From positions 434,001 through 498,000 of the forward strand of contig NZ_CAJGZM010000001.1 in assembly GCF_904846175.1 (NCBI RefSeq): 64,000 bases of DNA. The letters run 5' to 3'. Of this stretch, positions 54,844 through 64,000 are shown one piece after another. Position 1 is the first letter of the stretch, and each line of letters begins with the position of its first letter. Origin of the DNA: Psychrobacter immobilis (GTDB lineage Bacteria > Pseudomonadota > Gammaproteobacteria > Pseudomonadales > Moraxellaceae). Both the position numbers and the translations under genes were made by a program. The notes under the pieces were generated by a model. That model made no database searches. It was not told the DNA's origin and worked only from the letters and a program-made list of their open reading frames with translations.

Positions 54844-54872
54844 AAAAACAGCCTCTTTATCAAGGGCTGTTT
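54844..54872. terminator. Second hairpin terminator, convergent region
   Basis: AAAACAGCC (54844-54852) pairs with GGCTGTTTT (54864-54872), with A and T runs on both sides, so it can act in both directions. Confidence 0.75.
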
Positions 54873-54947
54873 TTTATTTTATACACAGTGAAAGGCTAGG
54901 CACTTTAAGAATAAGCATTATTTATTGTTATTATTGATAGCTTATCT

Positions 54948-55166
54948 TTAGGATTGCGTTTTATAGCCTTCTTCGTTACCAGTAATACTTCCAACTTTTT
55001 TGGTGAAGAATAAGGCGGCAGGAATGGATACTAGGAAACCCGCAGCGACCGCCATTTGAATGTGCGGAATTTGGTTGAATCCTGTGACCAAAGCAGCAAT
55101 CATGAATACACCGATAGTCACGGTTGCGGCTATTGAATAGATGACAGAAAATAGTGGCCAGTTCAT
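54948..55166 (-). CDS. Small hypothetical membrane protein
   Basis: 72 residues with two hydrophobic helices (about 5-28 and 36-55) joined by a short loop, and a charged C-terminus (KKVGSITGNEEGYKTQS). A GAGGAA-type ribosome binding site precedes the ATG. No family recognised. It is convergent with the L,D-transpeptidase gene. The 335 bases upstream (55167-55501) hold no gene. Confidence 0.6.
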   Translation of the reverse strand: MNWPLFSVIYSIAATVTIGVFMIAALVTGFNQIPHIQMAVAAGFLVSIPAALFFTKKVGSITGNEEGYKTQS

Positions 55167-55501
55167 GATGTATTCCTCGTTTTTCGTGTGGGTATAACTA
55201 CTTTATACACTAAATCCACACAAAAAGTAAGTATTTTCTTATAGACCCGCAGCCCATTTATAGCAAGTGATTCATATTCAAAGCCATATTATAATGATTG
55301 ATTTGTATCCTGTGTTTTTAGTGCTAAACATACCATCACAATAACTATTTTTATCCACTCACCATCTCGCTATTTAATCGCAAAAGAATCATATTCTATA
55401 ATGCATTTATCATTACAATAGTTAGTTCTTCATACTCTTTAGTTTCTTGTATTCGCCAACTTCTAGCTATCTGTCTTCACTAACTAACAAAGCCTTCTTA
55501 T

Positions 55502-57088
55502 ATGACCTCACCTACGACTAAAACCTCTAACGATTCAAGCTCTGTCAATAAATCGCCAAATGATGGCAGTTATAATAATAGAGATAAGGAATCGGCAAAA
55601 GAGTCAGCAGCTGCGCAAGTACCTGAAGCAAAGATAAAGATGGAAACCGTAGCGCCTGATGTGGTGGTTGCTTCATTAGAAACAACTGAAGCAGATTCTC
55701 AACCTATGGATGATTCCTTAAACGAAAACGCAGAATCTGAAACCTTTAGCACCGAGGAAAATTTCTTTCAGGACCAGTCTGCTGCCGAAGTGAGCGTAGA
55801 AGCCAATAAAATCGACTCCAATCAACAGTCATCAAACAACACAAAAAACTCTAAAGCTTTATTTAAAGAAAGCCCGGAAACTTTAAACGAAAAAAACGAA
55901 GATAAAGCGGGTGACAATAACGAATCAAGCGATCAAAAAGACAATAAAGAAGTCGACAAAGAAAGTTATGAAGAAGAAAGCGAAGAGGTTAAAGAAAAAA
56001 AGGAAGCCAAACTTGAATCTTACAAGCAGTTTGTCGCCGAGCAATTTAGTAATAAGAAAGTAGACTATCCAGAAGTGCGCGTTAGGATCGAGGCCAATGC
56101 GCTGCCGAGTAAAATGTATTTCATCATGAATATACTCTCAGCTATTATCGCCAGCTATGGACTGGTAACCAACTCAGCCGCGGTGGTCATTGGCGCTATG
56201 CTAGTCGCTATGATGTTAGGGCCTATCACTGGCATCGCACTTGCGATCATCGATCACCGCATGCCGCTGCTACGCAAATCACTGGTTACCGTGCTTCTTG
56301 GCATCTCTTTGGTAGTATTGGTTGGTTTTATCGTTGGCTGGCTACACAAAGACCAACCGCTAACCGTCGAGATATTATCGCGCACACAGCCGACTTCGAT
56401 GGATTTAATGATTGCCCTTGCTGGTGGTACGGCAGGTGCTTATGCGATGGTTTCGCCGCATCTGTCGGTGGCAGTGGTTGGAGTCGCAGTGGCTACTGCA
56501 TTGGTGCCACCGCTTGCCGCCAGTGGGATTTTATTTGCCAATGGCGAGATGCAAATGGGACTTGGTGCTTTACTATTGGCATTGACCAATATTATCGCCA
56601 TTCAATTTACCAACGCCCTAGTGTTATGGCTACTAGGTTTTCGCCGTTTGGTCGATGACGATTATAAATCCAAAACCTATTTGACCTTTTTACGACGTAA
56701 TGCGGTGACTTTATTGTTATTGGGAGGTTTGGGAACATACTTGTCCATCAATCTACAAACCAGTGCTAAACAACAGGGCTTTGAAAATAACGTTAAAGAG
56801 ACGATTAATAGCTACTTTAGCGATAAGGGCAACGTGCTGACCAATACGCAGTTTGATAAAAGTGATACCAATCAAGTCGTGCGGGCGGTGATTCGCGGCG
56901 AAACAACACCCAGCTCATACGATGTCCGTCAAATCGAAGCGATTATAGAGCAAGATATGGTGGATAATTTCCCCGACTATTTACCCATTAAGCTACAGCT
57001 ACGCTATATGCCCGTCCAGGTGATTGAGTCGCATCCACTCATTCAAGATAAGCTCGATAAAACCGATGTGACTATTTTAACCAACTGA
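55502..57088 (+). CDS. DUF389 membrane protein with acidic N-terminal extension
   Basis: 528 residues. Residues 1-175 are highly charged, Ser/Asn/Glu-rich and predicted disordered, ending in an EEVKEKKEAKLESYKQF helix. A DUF389/TIGR00341 membrane domain follows with about five to six helices, including NSAAVVIGAMLVAMMLGPI, ALAGGTAGAYAMVSPHL and VATALVPPLAASG. A periplasmic or cytoplasmic tail of about 120 residues ends the protein. Function of the family is unknown. The acidic N-terminus is unusual in length. Confidence 0.8.
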   Translation: MTSPTTKTSNDSSSVNKSPNDGSYNNRDKESAKESAAAQVPEAKIKMETVAPDVVVASLETTEADSQPMDDSLNENAESETFSTEENFFQDQSAAEVSVEANKIDSNQQSSNNTKNSKALFKESPETLNEKNEDKAGDNNESSDQKDNKEVDKESYEEESEEVKEKKEAKLESYKQFVAEQFSNKKVDYPEVRVRIEANALPSKMYFIMNILSAIIASYGLVTNSAAVVIGAMLVAMMLGPITGIALAIIDHRMPLLRKSLVTVLLGISLVVLVGFIVGWLHKDQPLTVEILSRTQPTSMDLMIALAGGTAGAYAMVSPHLSVAVVGVAVATALVPPLAASGILFANGEMQMGLGALLLALTNIIAIQFTNALVLWLLGFRRLVDDDYKSKTYLTFLRRNAVTLLLLGGLGTYLSINLQTSAKQQGFENNVKETINSYFSDKGNVLTNTQFDKSDTNQVVRAVIRGETTPSSYDVRQIEAIIEQDMVDNFPDYLPIKLQLRYMPVQVIESHPLIQDKLDKTDVTILTN

Positions 57089-57357
57089 TTTATTTAGCCA
57101 ATTAACTTACCCTAGTTGTTTAATACAGTCATTGTAATACAAAGATTTTTCTATAAACTTCATAATATTCATCTGAAATAAATCGATTTAATAAGAGCTG
57201 ATATTCAATGCAAGCGCCTGCTTCATAAAAGAAGTTAAGCCGTATTTACCGTGTGTTTGCTTATGAATCTTCAACACCCTTGGTACGTTTGTGCTAAAAT
57301 CGCTTGCAAAATTATTTTACTTATTCTACTTAATACATCCGTCAGTAAGGAGCCGCT

Positions 57358-60030
57358 GTGAGCCAGCCATTTCGCTCAGCCGATATTCGTCAAGCTTTTA
57401 TCGATTTTTTCATAAGCAAGCAGCATACCCCCGTCGCCTCGTCGAGCTTGATTCCCTATAACGACCCGACATTGCTATTTACCAATGCCGGTATGAATCA
57501 GTTTAAAGAGACCTTTTTGGGCATGGAGCCGCGTGACTATACCCGTGCGGTGACTTCGCAAAAATGTGTACGTGCTGGCGGTAAACATAATGATTTGGAC
57601 AATGTCGGCTACACAGCGCGCCATCATACGTTCTTTGAGATGCTTGGTAACTTCTCTTTTGGTGATTATTTTAAGCAAGCTGGTATTGAATATATCTGGG
57701 AGTTTCTAACCTCAGATGAGTGGCTAGCAATCGATAAAGACCGCCTATATGTGACCGTTTACGAAACCGATGATGAAGCCTTTGATATTTGGCATAAAGA
57801 TATCGGCATTCCTAGTGAGCGCATTATCCGTATCGGTGATAATAAAGGCGCGCCTTACGCATCAGACAACTTTTGGACGATGGGCGATACCGGTCCTTGT
57901 GGGCCTTGTACCGAAGTGTTTTATGATCACGGCGCTCATATCGCAGGCGGTCTGCCGGGTACGCCAGAAGAAGATGGCGATCGCTATATCGAGATTTGGA
58001 ACTGCGTTTTTATGCAGTTTAACCGTCAAAAAGATGGCACCATGTTACCGCTACCAGCACCAAGTGTTGATACCGGCATGGGTCTTGAGCGTATCAGCGC
58101 CATTATGCAAGGCGTACATGGCAATTACGAGATAGATTTGTTTGTGCATTTAATGGATGCAGCGGCAGAGATTTTAGGTATTGAAAATCAGCAGCAGTCG
58201 TCATTAAAAGTCATCGCTGACCATATTCGCGCGGTATCATTTTTGATTGCTGATGGCGTCACCCCAAGTAATGAAGGTCGCGGTTATGTACTACGCCGTG
58301 TCATTCGCCGAGCCGTTCGTCATGGCAACAAGCTTGGCGCGGATAGCGATTTCTTTTATCAAATGGTCGCGCCATTGGTTAAAGAGATGGGTGCTGCTTA
58401 CCCTGAGCTTGTTGCTAAACAAAGCGCGATTGAAAATGCCATTCAAAAAGAAGAAGCACAGTTTGCCAAAACTTTGGCACAAGGTTTGCGTTTACTTGCC
58501 AGTGAACTTGAAGGTCTAAAAGACGGCGATACGCTCTCTGGAGAAGCCGCATTTAAGCTATATGATACTTACGGCTTCCCGCTTGATTTGACCGCTGACA
58601 TCACCCGTGAGCGCGGTATTGTGATTGATGAAGCCGAGTTTGATGAGCACATGCAAGCGCAGCGTGAACGTGCGCGTGACGCGGGTAAATTCGATGTCGA
58701 TTACAGCAGCGTTATTCAAGTAGAAAATCCAACCACCTTTATCGGTTATGAGCAGCTTGAAGAAGATGGCGTGATCATTCATGCCCTTTATCAAGATGGC
58801 AATCCAGTCGAGAGTTTGGCTGAAGGTATGGAAGGCGTTATTGTCCTTGACCGTACGCCATTTTATGCGGAAGGTGGTGGTCAAGTAGGTGAATTGGGCG
58901 ATATTCGCAGCGCAACGGGCGTTTTTGAAGTGCAAGATACCAAAAAATCTGGGCAAGCAATTATTCATTATGGCGTGGTCACTATGGGCGAAATTAACGC
59001 CCAGCAAACGGCTGATGCACAAGTATTATCAAGCATTCGTGCTGCTAGTGCCAAAAACCACTCGGCGACGCATCTATTACATGCCGCGCTAAGACAAGTA
59101 TTGGGCGATGAGGTCACGCAAAAAGGCTCATTGGTTTCAAGCGAAGTGTTACGTTTTGATTTCTCCTATGATAAACCTGTCAGCGGCGCTGAAATTATGC
59201 TTATCGAACGTATGGTCAATGAGCAAATTCAAGCCAATACTCCTGCTCGTATCCAGAATATGTCTATCGACGAAGCGATGAAACAAGGCGCGATGGCATT
59301 GTTCGGTGAAAAATACGGTAATGACGTTCGTGTCCTAACCATGGGTACCGATATCATTGTCGATGGTCAACGTAAGCCGTTCTCTATTGAGCTATGCGGC
59401 GGTCTACACGTACAGCGCACTGGCGATATCGGGGTGTTAAAAATTACCAGTGAATCAGGTATTGCTGCGGGTATTCGCCGTATTGAAGCGGTCACCGGTA
59501 TGAATGCGATTAAAAACATGCAGCAAAGTGAGCAACAACTGAGTGAGCTTGCCAGTCAACTAAAAGTAAAACGTCCTGAAGTGGCGCAGCGTGTGCGTAC
59601 CATGGCGGATAAGCAGCGTGAGATAGAGAAGCAGCTCGAACGTTTAGAGCAAAAAATTGCCAGTGCACAAGCCGCAAACTTGCTCGATGACGTTCAGACC
59701 ATCGCCGGTACGCCAGTACTTATCAGTACCTTAAGCGGCGTTGATGGTAAATCAGTCCGTATGCTGATGGATGATGTTAAATCAAAACTGCCGTACAGTG
59801 TCATTGTTTTGATTGGTGATAAAGATGGGCAATTAGCATTAGCAGCAAGCGTCGATACATCTGTGACCGATCGCGTCAAAGCCGGTGATATTATTCGTCA
59901 TTTGGCAGGTGAGCTTGGTGGTAAAGGCGGCGGTAAACCCGACTATGCCCAAGGTGGTGCGCCAAAATCCAATAACAGCGCGTCGGTTATCGCCGCCCTC
60001 CCTGCTTGGATTGCAGAAAAGCTTGCTTAG
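57358..60030 (+). CDS. alaS: Alanyl-tRNA synthetase
   Basis: 890 residues from a GTG start (57358) with AAGGAG upstream. The class II core begins with [12 protein letters not shown] and contains [13 protein letters not shown] and the motif 2 [13 protein letters not shown]. The editing domain has [12 protein letters not shown] and the C-terminal C-Ala/DHHA1 domain has [14 protein letters not shown]. Full length and apparently intact. It attaches alanine to tRNA-Ala and edits Ser/Gly mistakes. The order alaS-lysC-csrA is common in gammaproteobacteria. Confidence 0.97.
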   Translation: MSQPFRSADIRQAFIDFFISKQHTPVASSSLIPYNDPTLLFTNAGMNQFKETFLGMEPRDYTRAVTSQKCVRAGGKHNDLDNVGYTARHHTFFEMLGNFSFGDYFKQAGIEYIWEFLTSDEWLAIDKDRLYVTVYETDDEAFDIWHKDIGIPSERIIRIGDNKGAPYASDNFWTMGDTGPCGPCTEVFYDHGAHIAGGLPGTPEEDGDRYIEIWNCVFMQFNRQKDGTMLPLPAPSVDTGMGLERISAIMQGVHGNYEIDLFVHLMDAAAEILGIENQQQSSLKVIADHIRAVSFLIADGVTPSNEGRGYVLRRVIRRAVRHGNKLGADSDFFYQMVAPLVKEMGAAYPELVAKQSAIENAIQKEEAQFAKTLAQGLRLLASELEGLKDGDTLSGEAAFKLYDTYGFPLDLTADITRERGIVIDEAEFDEHMQAQRERARDAGKFDVDYSSVIQVENPTTFIGYEQLEEDGVIIHALYQDGNPVESLAEGMEGVIVLDRTPFYAEGGGQVGELGDIRSATGVFEVQDTKKSGQAIIHYGVVTMGEINAQQTADAQVLSSIRAASAKNHSATHLLHAALRQVLGDEVTQKGSLVSSEVLRFDFSYDKPVSGAEIMLIERMVNEQIQANTPARIQNMSIDEAMKQGAMALFGEKYGNDVRVLTMGTDIIVDGQRKPFSIELCGGLHVQRTGDIGVLKITSESGIAAGIRRIEAVTGMNAIKNMQQSEQQLSELASQLKVKRPEVAQRVRTMADKQREIEKQLERLEQKIASAQAANLLDDVQTIAGTPVLISTLSGVDGKSVRMLMDDVKSKLPYSVIVLIGDKDGQLALAASVDTSVTDRVKAGDIIRHLAGELGGKGGGKPDYAQGGAPKSNNSASVIAALPAWIAEKLA

Positions 60031-60066
60031 ACTTTAAGCTTAGACCTGAAGCTTAGGATAATACGT

Positions 60067-60093
60067 GATTGGTTATAGCGGTTATAACCAATC
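60067..60093. other. Inverted repeat between alaS and lysC
   Basis: GATTGGTTATA (60067-60077) and TATAACCAATC (60083-60093) form a perfect 11-bp hairpin with a 5-base loop but no T run. It may be the 3' end of alaS mRNA or a protein site. The rest of the 336-base gap has nothing else I can name. Confidence 0.45.
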
Positions 60094-60366
60094 GCCATAT
60101 ATCTAATGCCTGCTAGCACTTAAAGTTATGTTGCTAATATGGTATAAAGTAACACGCTTAAACAAAGGTGAGCATATCAAGTCACTAGCTATCAATAGTA
60201 AAACCGCAGAGCGTAAAACATCAGAAAGTAAAATAAAGGGCGCAGTTTTTATAATCCGGCTTTATCGTTATTAAAATTAATCTCACACTGAATTAACAAA
60301 CAGTTTCCTGACGGATTGATGTCGATAAGTAACAGATGGCCATTGGTGAATAATAGGTAGATTTTT

Positions 60367-61653
60367 ATGGCGTTAATAGTACAAAAATATGGCGGCACCT
60401 CGATGGGCAGTATCGACCGCATCAAAAATGTCGCCAAACGAGTCAAGCGCTGGCATGACAACGGTCATCAAGTGATTGTGGTGGTGTCTGCCATGAGCGG
60501 CGAAACCAACCGTTTGATCGATTTAGCCCGCCAAATCAGCAGCCAGCCTGACCCACGCGAATACGACCAAATGGTCTCAACGGGCGAACAGGTTTCTATC
60601 TCTTTGCTTGCCATGGCGATTAAAGAGCTAGGTATAGGCGCACGTTCATTCACTGGTCGCCAAGTCGCCATTAAAACTGATAGCGCCTACAATAAAGCGC
60701 GTATCGAAAGCATCGATGACAAAAACATCCGTGAGCAACTAGATGCGGGCAACGTTGTTATTGTGGCAGGTTTCCAAGGTATCGATGAAGAAGGCAACGC
60801 GACGACATTAGGTCGCGGCGGTTCTGATACGACTGGTGTTGCTATTGCAGCAGCATTAGGCGCGGATGAATGCCAAATCTATACCGATGTCGATGGCGTT
60901 TATACCACTGACCCTCGCGTCACCTCAAAAGCCAAAAAACTTGAAAAAATCACCTTTGAAGAAATGCTTGAGATGGCAAGCCTTGGCTCTAAGATTTTAC
61001 AAATTCGCTCAGTAGAATTCGCTGGCAAATACGGTGTACCACTGCGCGTATTATCTAGCTTTGATGAAAACAACGATGGTAGCTTCGACCAAGACTTTCA
61101 AGACAATGTCGGCACCCTAATTACGATAGACGAAGGAGACAACATGGAACAGGCAATCATCTCAGGTATCGCTTTTAATCGCGACGAAGCAAAAATAGTC
61201 GTGCGCGGCGTACCTGATCACCCTGGTATCGCCTCTGCCATTCTAAGCCCTATCGGTCGCGCCAATATCGAAATCGATATGATCGTTCAAAACCTATCGA
61301 CCAATGGCACCACTGACTTCACCTTTACCGTCAACCGTTCTGACATGGATAAAACCATGAAAGTGCTAGAAAGCGAAGTCAAAGATGAGATCGGCGCCAA
61401 AGAGATATTGGCCAACAACGAAGTGGTTAAAGTGTCATTGGTTGGTGTTGGTATGCGCTCGCACGCTGGCGTTGCTAGTCTTATGTTCCAGACTTTGGCC
61501 GAAAACAACATCAATATCCAAATGATATCGACCAGTGAAATCAAAGTGTCTGTCCTTATCCAAGAGCAGTATTTAGAAAAAGCAGTCAAATCACTACATA
61601 CTGCTTTTGGGCTTGACCGTGAAGACGGTGATAGCAAAATTGCTGGGTTATAA
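60367..61653 (+). CDS. lysC: Aspartate kinase (alpha subunit)
   Basis: 428 residues. [11 protein letters not shown] at the N-terminus binds ATP and aspartate, [14 protein letters not shown] and [16 protein letters not shown] are kinase signatures, and two ACT domains (about 265-425) bind lysine or threonine for feedback control. It catalyses the first step of the lysine, threonine and methionine pathway. An internal start for a beta subunit is probable (see 61144). Confidence 0.95.
   Translation: MALIVQKYGGTSMGSIDRIKNVAKRVKRWHDNGHQVIVVVSAMSGETNRLIDLARQISSQPDPREYDQMVSTGEQVSISLLAMAIKELGIGARSFTGRQVAIKTDSAYNKARIESIDDKNIREQLDAGNVVIVAGFQGIDEEGNATTLGRGGSDTTGVAIAAALGADECQIYTDVDGVYTTDPRVTSKAKKLEKITFEEMLEMASLGSKILQIRSVEFAGKYGVPLRVLSSFDENNDGSFDQDFQDNVGTLITIDEGDNMEQAIISGIAFNRDEAKIVVRGVPDHPGIASAILSPIGRANIEIDMIVQNLSTNGTTDFTFTVNRSDMDKTMKVLESEVKDEIGAKEILANNEVVKVSLVGVGMRSHAGVASLMFQTLAENNINIQMISTSEIKVSVLIQEQYLEKAVKSLHTAFGLDREDGDSKIAGL
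61144..61653 (+). CDS. lysC: Probable aspartate kinase beta subunit from an internal start
   Basis: An in-frame ATG at codon 260 of lysC is preceded by GAAGGAGACAAC, a near-ideal ribosome binding site. The 169-residue product would begin [19 protein letters not shown], which lines up with the start of the beta subunits known from alpha2beta2 aspartokinases, and consists of the two ACT domains. That it is translated here is inferred. Confidence 0.55.
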   Translation: MEQAIISGIAFNRDEAKIVVRGVPDHPGIASAILSPIGRANIEIDMIVQNLSTNGTTDFTFTVNRSDMDKTMKVLESEVKDEIGAKEILANNEVVKVSLVGVGMRSHAGVASLMFQTLAENNINIQMISTSEIKVSVLIQEQYLEKAVKSLHTAFGLDREDGDSKIAGL

Positions 61654-61768
61654 TATTTAATAGCTAGCGCATATAAGTTATAAATGTTGGCACATTAATA
61701 AAAATCCACATTGCTTGCACATTTATTAAGCAAATAGCGATTGGTTAATTTTAACAAATTATTTATTA

Positions 61769-61800
61769 AATAGAGTCTTTTTAGGCTCTATTTTCTTTTA
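61769..61800 (+). terminator. Terminator of lysC
   Basis: AAATAGAGTC (61769-61778) pairs with GGCTCTATTT (61785-61794), and a TTCTTTT tail follows. The other 250 bases up to csrA hold a second short hairpin (GCCCC/GGGGC at 61865-61881) and presumably the csrA promoter. Confidence 0.75.
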
Positions 61801-62048
61801 CTACTATTGCTCAGGTAAGTATATACCTAATAGTTTTGTGAAAACCCGTGACAGTATCTGTTATGCCCCCTATAATGGGGCTTTCATTTGGGCTAAATGA
61901 ATCTACCTATCATTACCGCTATTGGCACCACCTTAGGCATTGTTTTTATGATGAATACCTTGCTTATCTAGTGCTGCGGTGATGTCCTGTAATTGAGACG
62001 CAATCTGATGAGTAATAATCTCTTGATGCGACATAAGGAGTGTGACGC

Positions 62049-62294
62049 ATGTTAATTTTGACACGCCGCGTGGGCGAAACGCTAATGATTGGCGACGAGG
62101 TCAGTGTGACTGTGCTAGGTGTCAAAGGCAATCAAGTACGAATCGGCGTTAATGCGCCAAAAGATATTGCCGTACACCGTGAAGAGATTTATCAGCGTAT
62201 TCAGCATGAACGCACGGTACAATCGCAAATGCAACATCTTGAACAAGGCAGCTTTGCGCCTTCATTCGATGATGAAGACTATTTTAATCGCTAA
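62049..62294 (+). CDS. csrA: Carbon storage regulator CsrA
   Basis: 81 residues. [18 protein letters not shown] and [20 protein letters not shown] are the CsrA core with the RNA-binding residues near Leu4/Arg44. It binds GGA motifs in mRNA leaders and controls translation. The C-terminal about 20 residues ([14 protein letters not shown]) are an acidic extension compared with the 61-residue E. coli protein. AAGGAG precedes the ATG. Confidence 0.95.
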   Translation: MLILTRRVGETLMIGDEVSVTVLGVKGNQVRIGVNAPKDIAVHREEIYQRIQHERTVQSQMQHLEQGSFAPSFDDEDYFNR

Positions 62295-62385
62295 GCTGTT
62301 CGTTATTATCTAACTATCAATAATCATTGAGCATAAATTAAGCACCCTATTTTTGCTTTCTAATCTGCTCTGAGGTCATGTATTT

Positions 62386-62760
62386 ATGAGTATCCGCCAA
62401 TCAGATGTATCGGCTCTACTTAATGGTTTGAATAAAAAAGCCATTGGATTCAATGATGTCATCAGCTTTATTGATGATTTTTATCGCTATGCGCCAGCGC
62501 CTTTTGTTAATGGCATGGTCCATAATGCTGCGGGCGAAAACGAAGGCAGCGCCAAGATTTTTGGCTTTGCCAAGCACCATGGTCTAAATCAATTAGACAC
62601 GCTAAAGCTGTTTGGCGAGCATTATGCCAAGGTTCAAGCGACCCCTAAGGGTACCGACCATGCCAATATTCGCAATTTTTTACATTGGGGCTGGCAAGGG
62701 TTTTTGATGGAAAAAAATCCATTAACCATACGTCCAAGCGTCGATACCACAGCGCTTTAA
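62386..62760 (+). CDS. HopJ-family protein
   Basis: 124 residues with the conserved block FIDDFYRYAPAPFVNGM, ENEGSAKIFGFAKHHGL and IRNFLHWGWQGF of the HopJ family, named after a type III effector but widespread in free-living gammaproteobacteria. No secretion signal or type III genes are present here, so a housekeeping role is more likely. It follows csrA by 91 bases. Confidence 0.82.
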   Translation: MSIRQSDVSALLNGLNKKAIGFNDVISFIDDFYRYAPAPFVNGMVHNAAGENEGSAKIFGFAKHHGLNQLDTLKLFGEHYAKVQATPKGTDHANIRNFLHWGWQGFLMEKNPLTIRPSVDTTAL

Positions 62761-62781
62761 TAAAATCATTTTAAGTCATTA

Positions 62782-62817
62782 AAAAAAGCCACGCTATGAT
62801 AATAGCGTGGCTTTTTT
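62782..62817 (+). terminator. Terminator of the hopJ-family gene
   Basis: A perfect 16-bp inverted repeat (62782-62797 and 62802-62817) with a GATA loop and T run. It can act in both directions between convergent genes. Confidence 0.93.
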
Positions 62818-62854
62818 CTGTGCGTGAGTTTTTATCAAAAATTTTGCTGTTAGT

Positions 62855-63166
62855 CTATTTATTGTGAAATTTAACCGGTTGTACCGCCCCTTTAGGATTG
62901 GGCATATTGGGGTAATGATGCTCATGTTCAACATCACATTCAGTGCCCACAATAGAGCCATCCTCTCTTACAGGTTTATGGATATAACCGGTACGTTCGG
63001 CTGGCGGCAGATGTTCATGCTCCCAAACCATCACTGCTTGCATGCAAGTTTCGCGCTGCTCAGGCGTGAGCTTACGACCATCTGGCCATTTACCCAGCTC
63101 AATCGCTAGACGGAATTGATCGACCACTTCTGGGGTCACACTTGCTAATATCGTTTGTTTGTCCAT
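62855..63166 (-). CDS. YeaC-like DUF1315 protein
   Basis: 103 residues. The conserved part LGKWPDGRKLTPEQRETCMQAV and VWEHEHLP matches the DUF1315 (YeaC) family of unknown function. The C-terminal half has a His/Glu-rich segment (CDVEHEHHYPNMPNPKG) that could bind metal. It is downstream of NAD kinase on the same strand, 63 bases away. Confidence 0.8.
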   Translation of the reverse strand: MDKQTILASVTPEVVDQFRLAIELGKWPDGRKLTPEQRETCMQAVMVWEHEHLPPAERTGYIHKPVREDGSIVGTECDVEHEHHYPNMPNPKGAVQPVKFHNK

Positions 63167-63229
63167 CGTGCCTACTCTCCACTACTATTTTTATAACACA
63201 GCGCTATTTTGAGAAATGTAGCACTAGAT

Positions 63230-64000
63230 TCATTCTTCTATAATATCATCATCGACATCCATACTGAACTCTTCGGCATGGACGTTCCAGTGCAACTTGG
63301 TGCGGCAAGCCTCATAAAAATCAAACCCTGGCGGATGCAGCAAGGTAAGCTTATCGGGATGCTTGCGAATATAAAGGCGCTGTTCTTGCTCAAGCGCAAT
63401 GCTAGGCTTGCCGTCGGCACTTACCTGCGGCTGAGTGCGGTTATCTTTATGGATGCGAATACAAATCTCACTTGTACCGCTGACCACAATGGGGCGACTA
63501 GACAAGGTATGCGGATGCATGGGCACCAAACAAATCGCATCCATACTCGGATGAATAATAGGACCACCACCAGAGAGTGCATAGGCGGTCGAACCCGTTG
63601 GCGTTGCCACAATGAGCCCATCACTATGCTGGCGATAAACATCATGACCGTCAATTTTCATCTGAAAATCAATCATGTGTACTGATTTACCGGCATGCAG
63701 CACCACATCGTTGAGCGCCATATCTTCGTGGATAATCTTGCGGCCTTCACGAATCTCCATGGTGAGCAAAAACCTGTGATCTAACTGATAATTACCCATC
63801 AATACTTGGCGTAACTTAAAGGCGGCTTCATCAGGCTTCACATCGGCTAAAAATCCCAGACGACCACGGTTGACGCCTAAAACAGGCACTCGATAGCGCG
63901 CCAGTGCTTCAGCGGCATGCAAAATTGAGCCATCACCACCAACGACAATGACCAAGTCACAAATCTCGCCAATCAAGCTACGCTTGACGATTTTAACTAC
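63230..64000 (-). CDS. nadK: NAD kinase, partial (N-terminus beyond window)
   Basis: 257 codons are visible and the frame is open to the window edge. The GGDGS motif (VIVVGGDGSIL) that binds ATP is followed by GVNRGRLGFLADV and the NAD-binding ALNDVVLH and ATPTGSTAYALSGGGPI stretches. It phosphorylates NAD to NADP. About 40 residues of the N-terminus are missing on the right side. The C-terminus ends with an acidic DVDDDIIEE tail. Confidence 0.93.
   Translation of the reverse strand, partial: VVKIVKRSLIGEICDLVIVVGGDGSILHAAEALARYRVPVLGVNRGRLGFLADVKPDEAAFKLRQVLMGNYQLDHRFLLTMEIREGRKIIHEDMALNDVVLHAGKSVHMIDFQMKIDGHDVYRQHSDGLIVATPTGSTAYALSGGGPIIHPSMDAICLVPMHPHTLSSRPIVVSGTSEICIRIHKDNRTQPQVSADGKPSIALEQEQRLYIRKHPDKLTLLHPPGFDFYEACRTKLHWNVHAEEFSMDVDDDIIEE

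Noticed and set aside
61865..61881. GCCCC/GGGGC hairpin as a second lysC terminator
   Set aside because: The stem is only five pairs with a weak tail, and a better terminator lies upstream at 61769. It may be part of the csrA leader.
62386..62760. Type III secretion effector
   Set aside because: The HopJ name comes from a plant pathogen. No secretion genes or chaperone are nearby and the family is common in non-pathogens.

Overview
The window looks like chromosome from a Psychrobacter-type gammaproteobacterium (Moraxellaceae). This rests on the gene content and order, the low-to-moderate G+C and AT-rich intergenic DNA, the tmRNA tag ANDENYALAA, tandem FadL-type porins, a petABC-sspAB block and a TsdA thiosulfate dehydrogenase. 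The genus is an inference; no database search was possible.

Layout. 1-4.3 kb: three tandem FadL-family outer-membrane channels, the first cut by the window edge. 4.5-16.4 kb: housekeeping genes (slyX, ABC-F uup, cytochrome bc1 petABC, sspAB, dcd, a DUF2804 protein, the mrp/apbC Fe-S carrier, mgtE). 16.5-20.5 kb: a ketone-body module, with 3-hydroxybutyrate dehydrogenase and a two-subunit 3-oxoacid CoA-transferase divergent from a GntP-type permease. 20.9-27.6 kb: metG, then an ABC importer with two duplicated lipoprotein binding proteins, a permease and an ATPase. 27.7-36.9 kb: a TtrS/TtrR-like two-component system divergent from a triheme cytochrome-tsdA pair, followed by a YdeP-type molybdopterin oxidoreductase and fdhD. 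37.2-37.5 kb: tRNA-Cys and tRNA-Leu.

37.73-49.31 kb: an integrated element of about 11.6 kb inserted in the 3' end of ssrA (tmRNA). It is bounded by a 17-bp direct repeat and carries a P4-type tyrosine integrase, a CI-like repressor, an AlpA-like regulator, a run of small overlapping genes and a DUF927-type primase/helicase. A roughly 1 kb repeat-rich non-coding block looks like a replication origin. The distal end holds cargo of exported and membrane proteins and an IS630 fragment. No capsid, tail or conjugation genes are present, so the architecture resembles a phage satellite (P4-like/PICI-like). Integrase arm-site repeats occur at both ends. Both the displaced ssrA terminator and the replacement supplied by the element can be seen. 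This is the most novel part of the window.

49.3-64 kb: ssrA, an esterase, aroC, prmB, an L,D-transpeptidase, a DUF389 membrane protein, alaS, lysC (with a probable internal start for a regulatory beta subunit), csrA, a HopJ-family protein, a YeaC/DUF1315 protein and the C-terminal part of NAD kinase, cut by the right edge.
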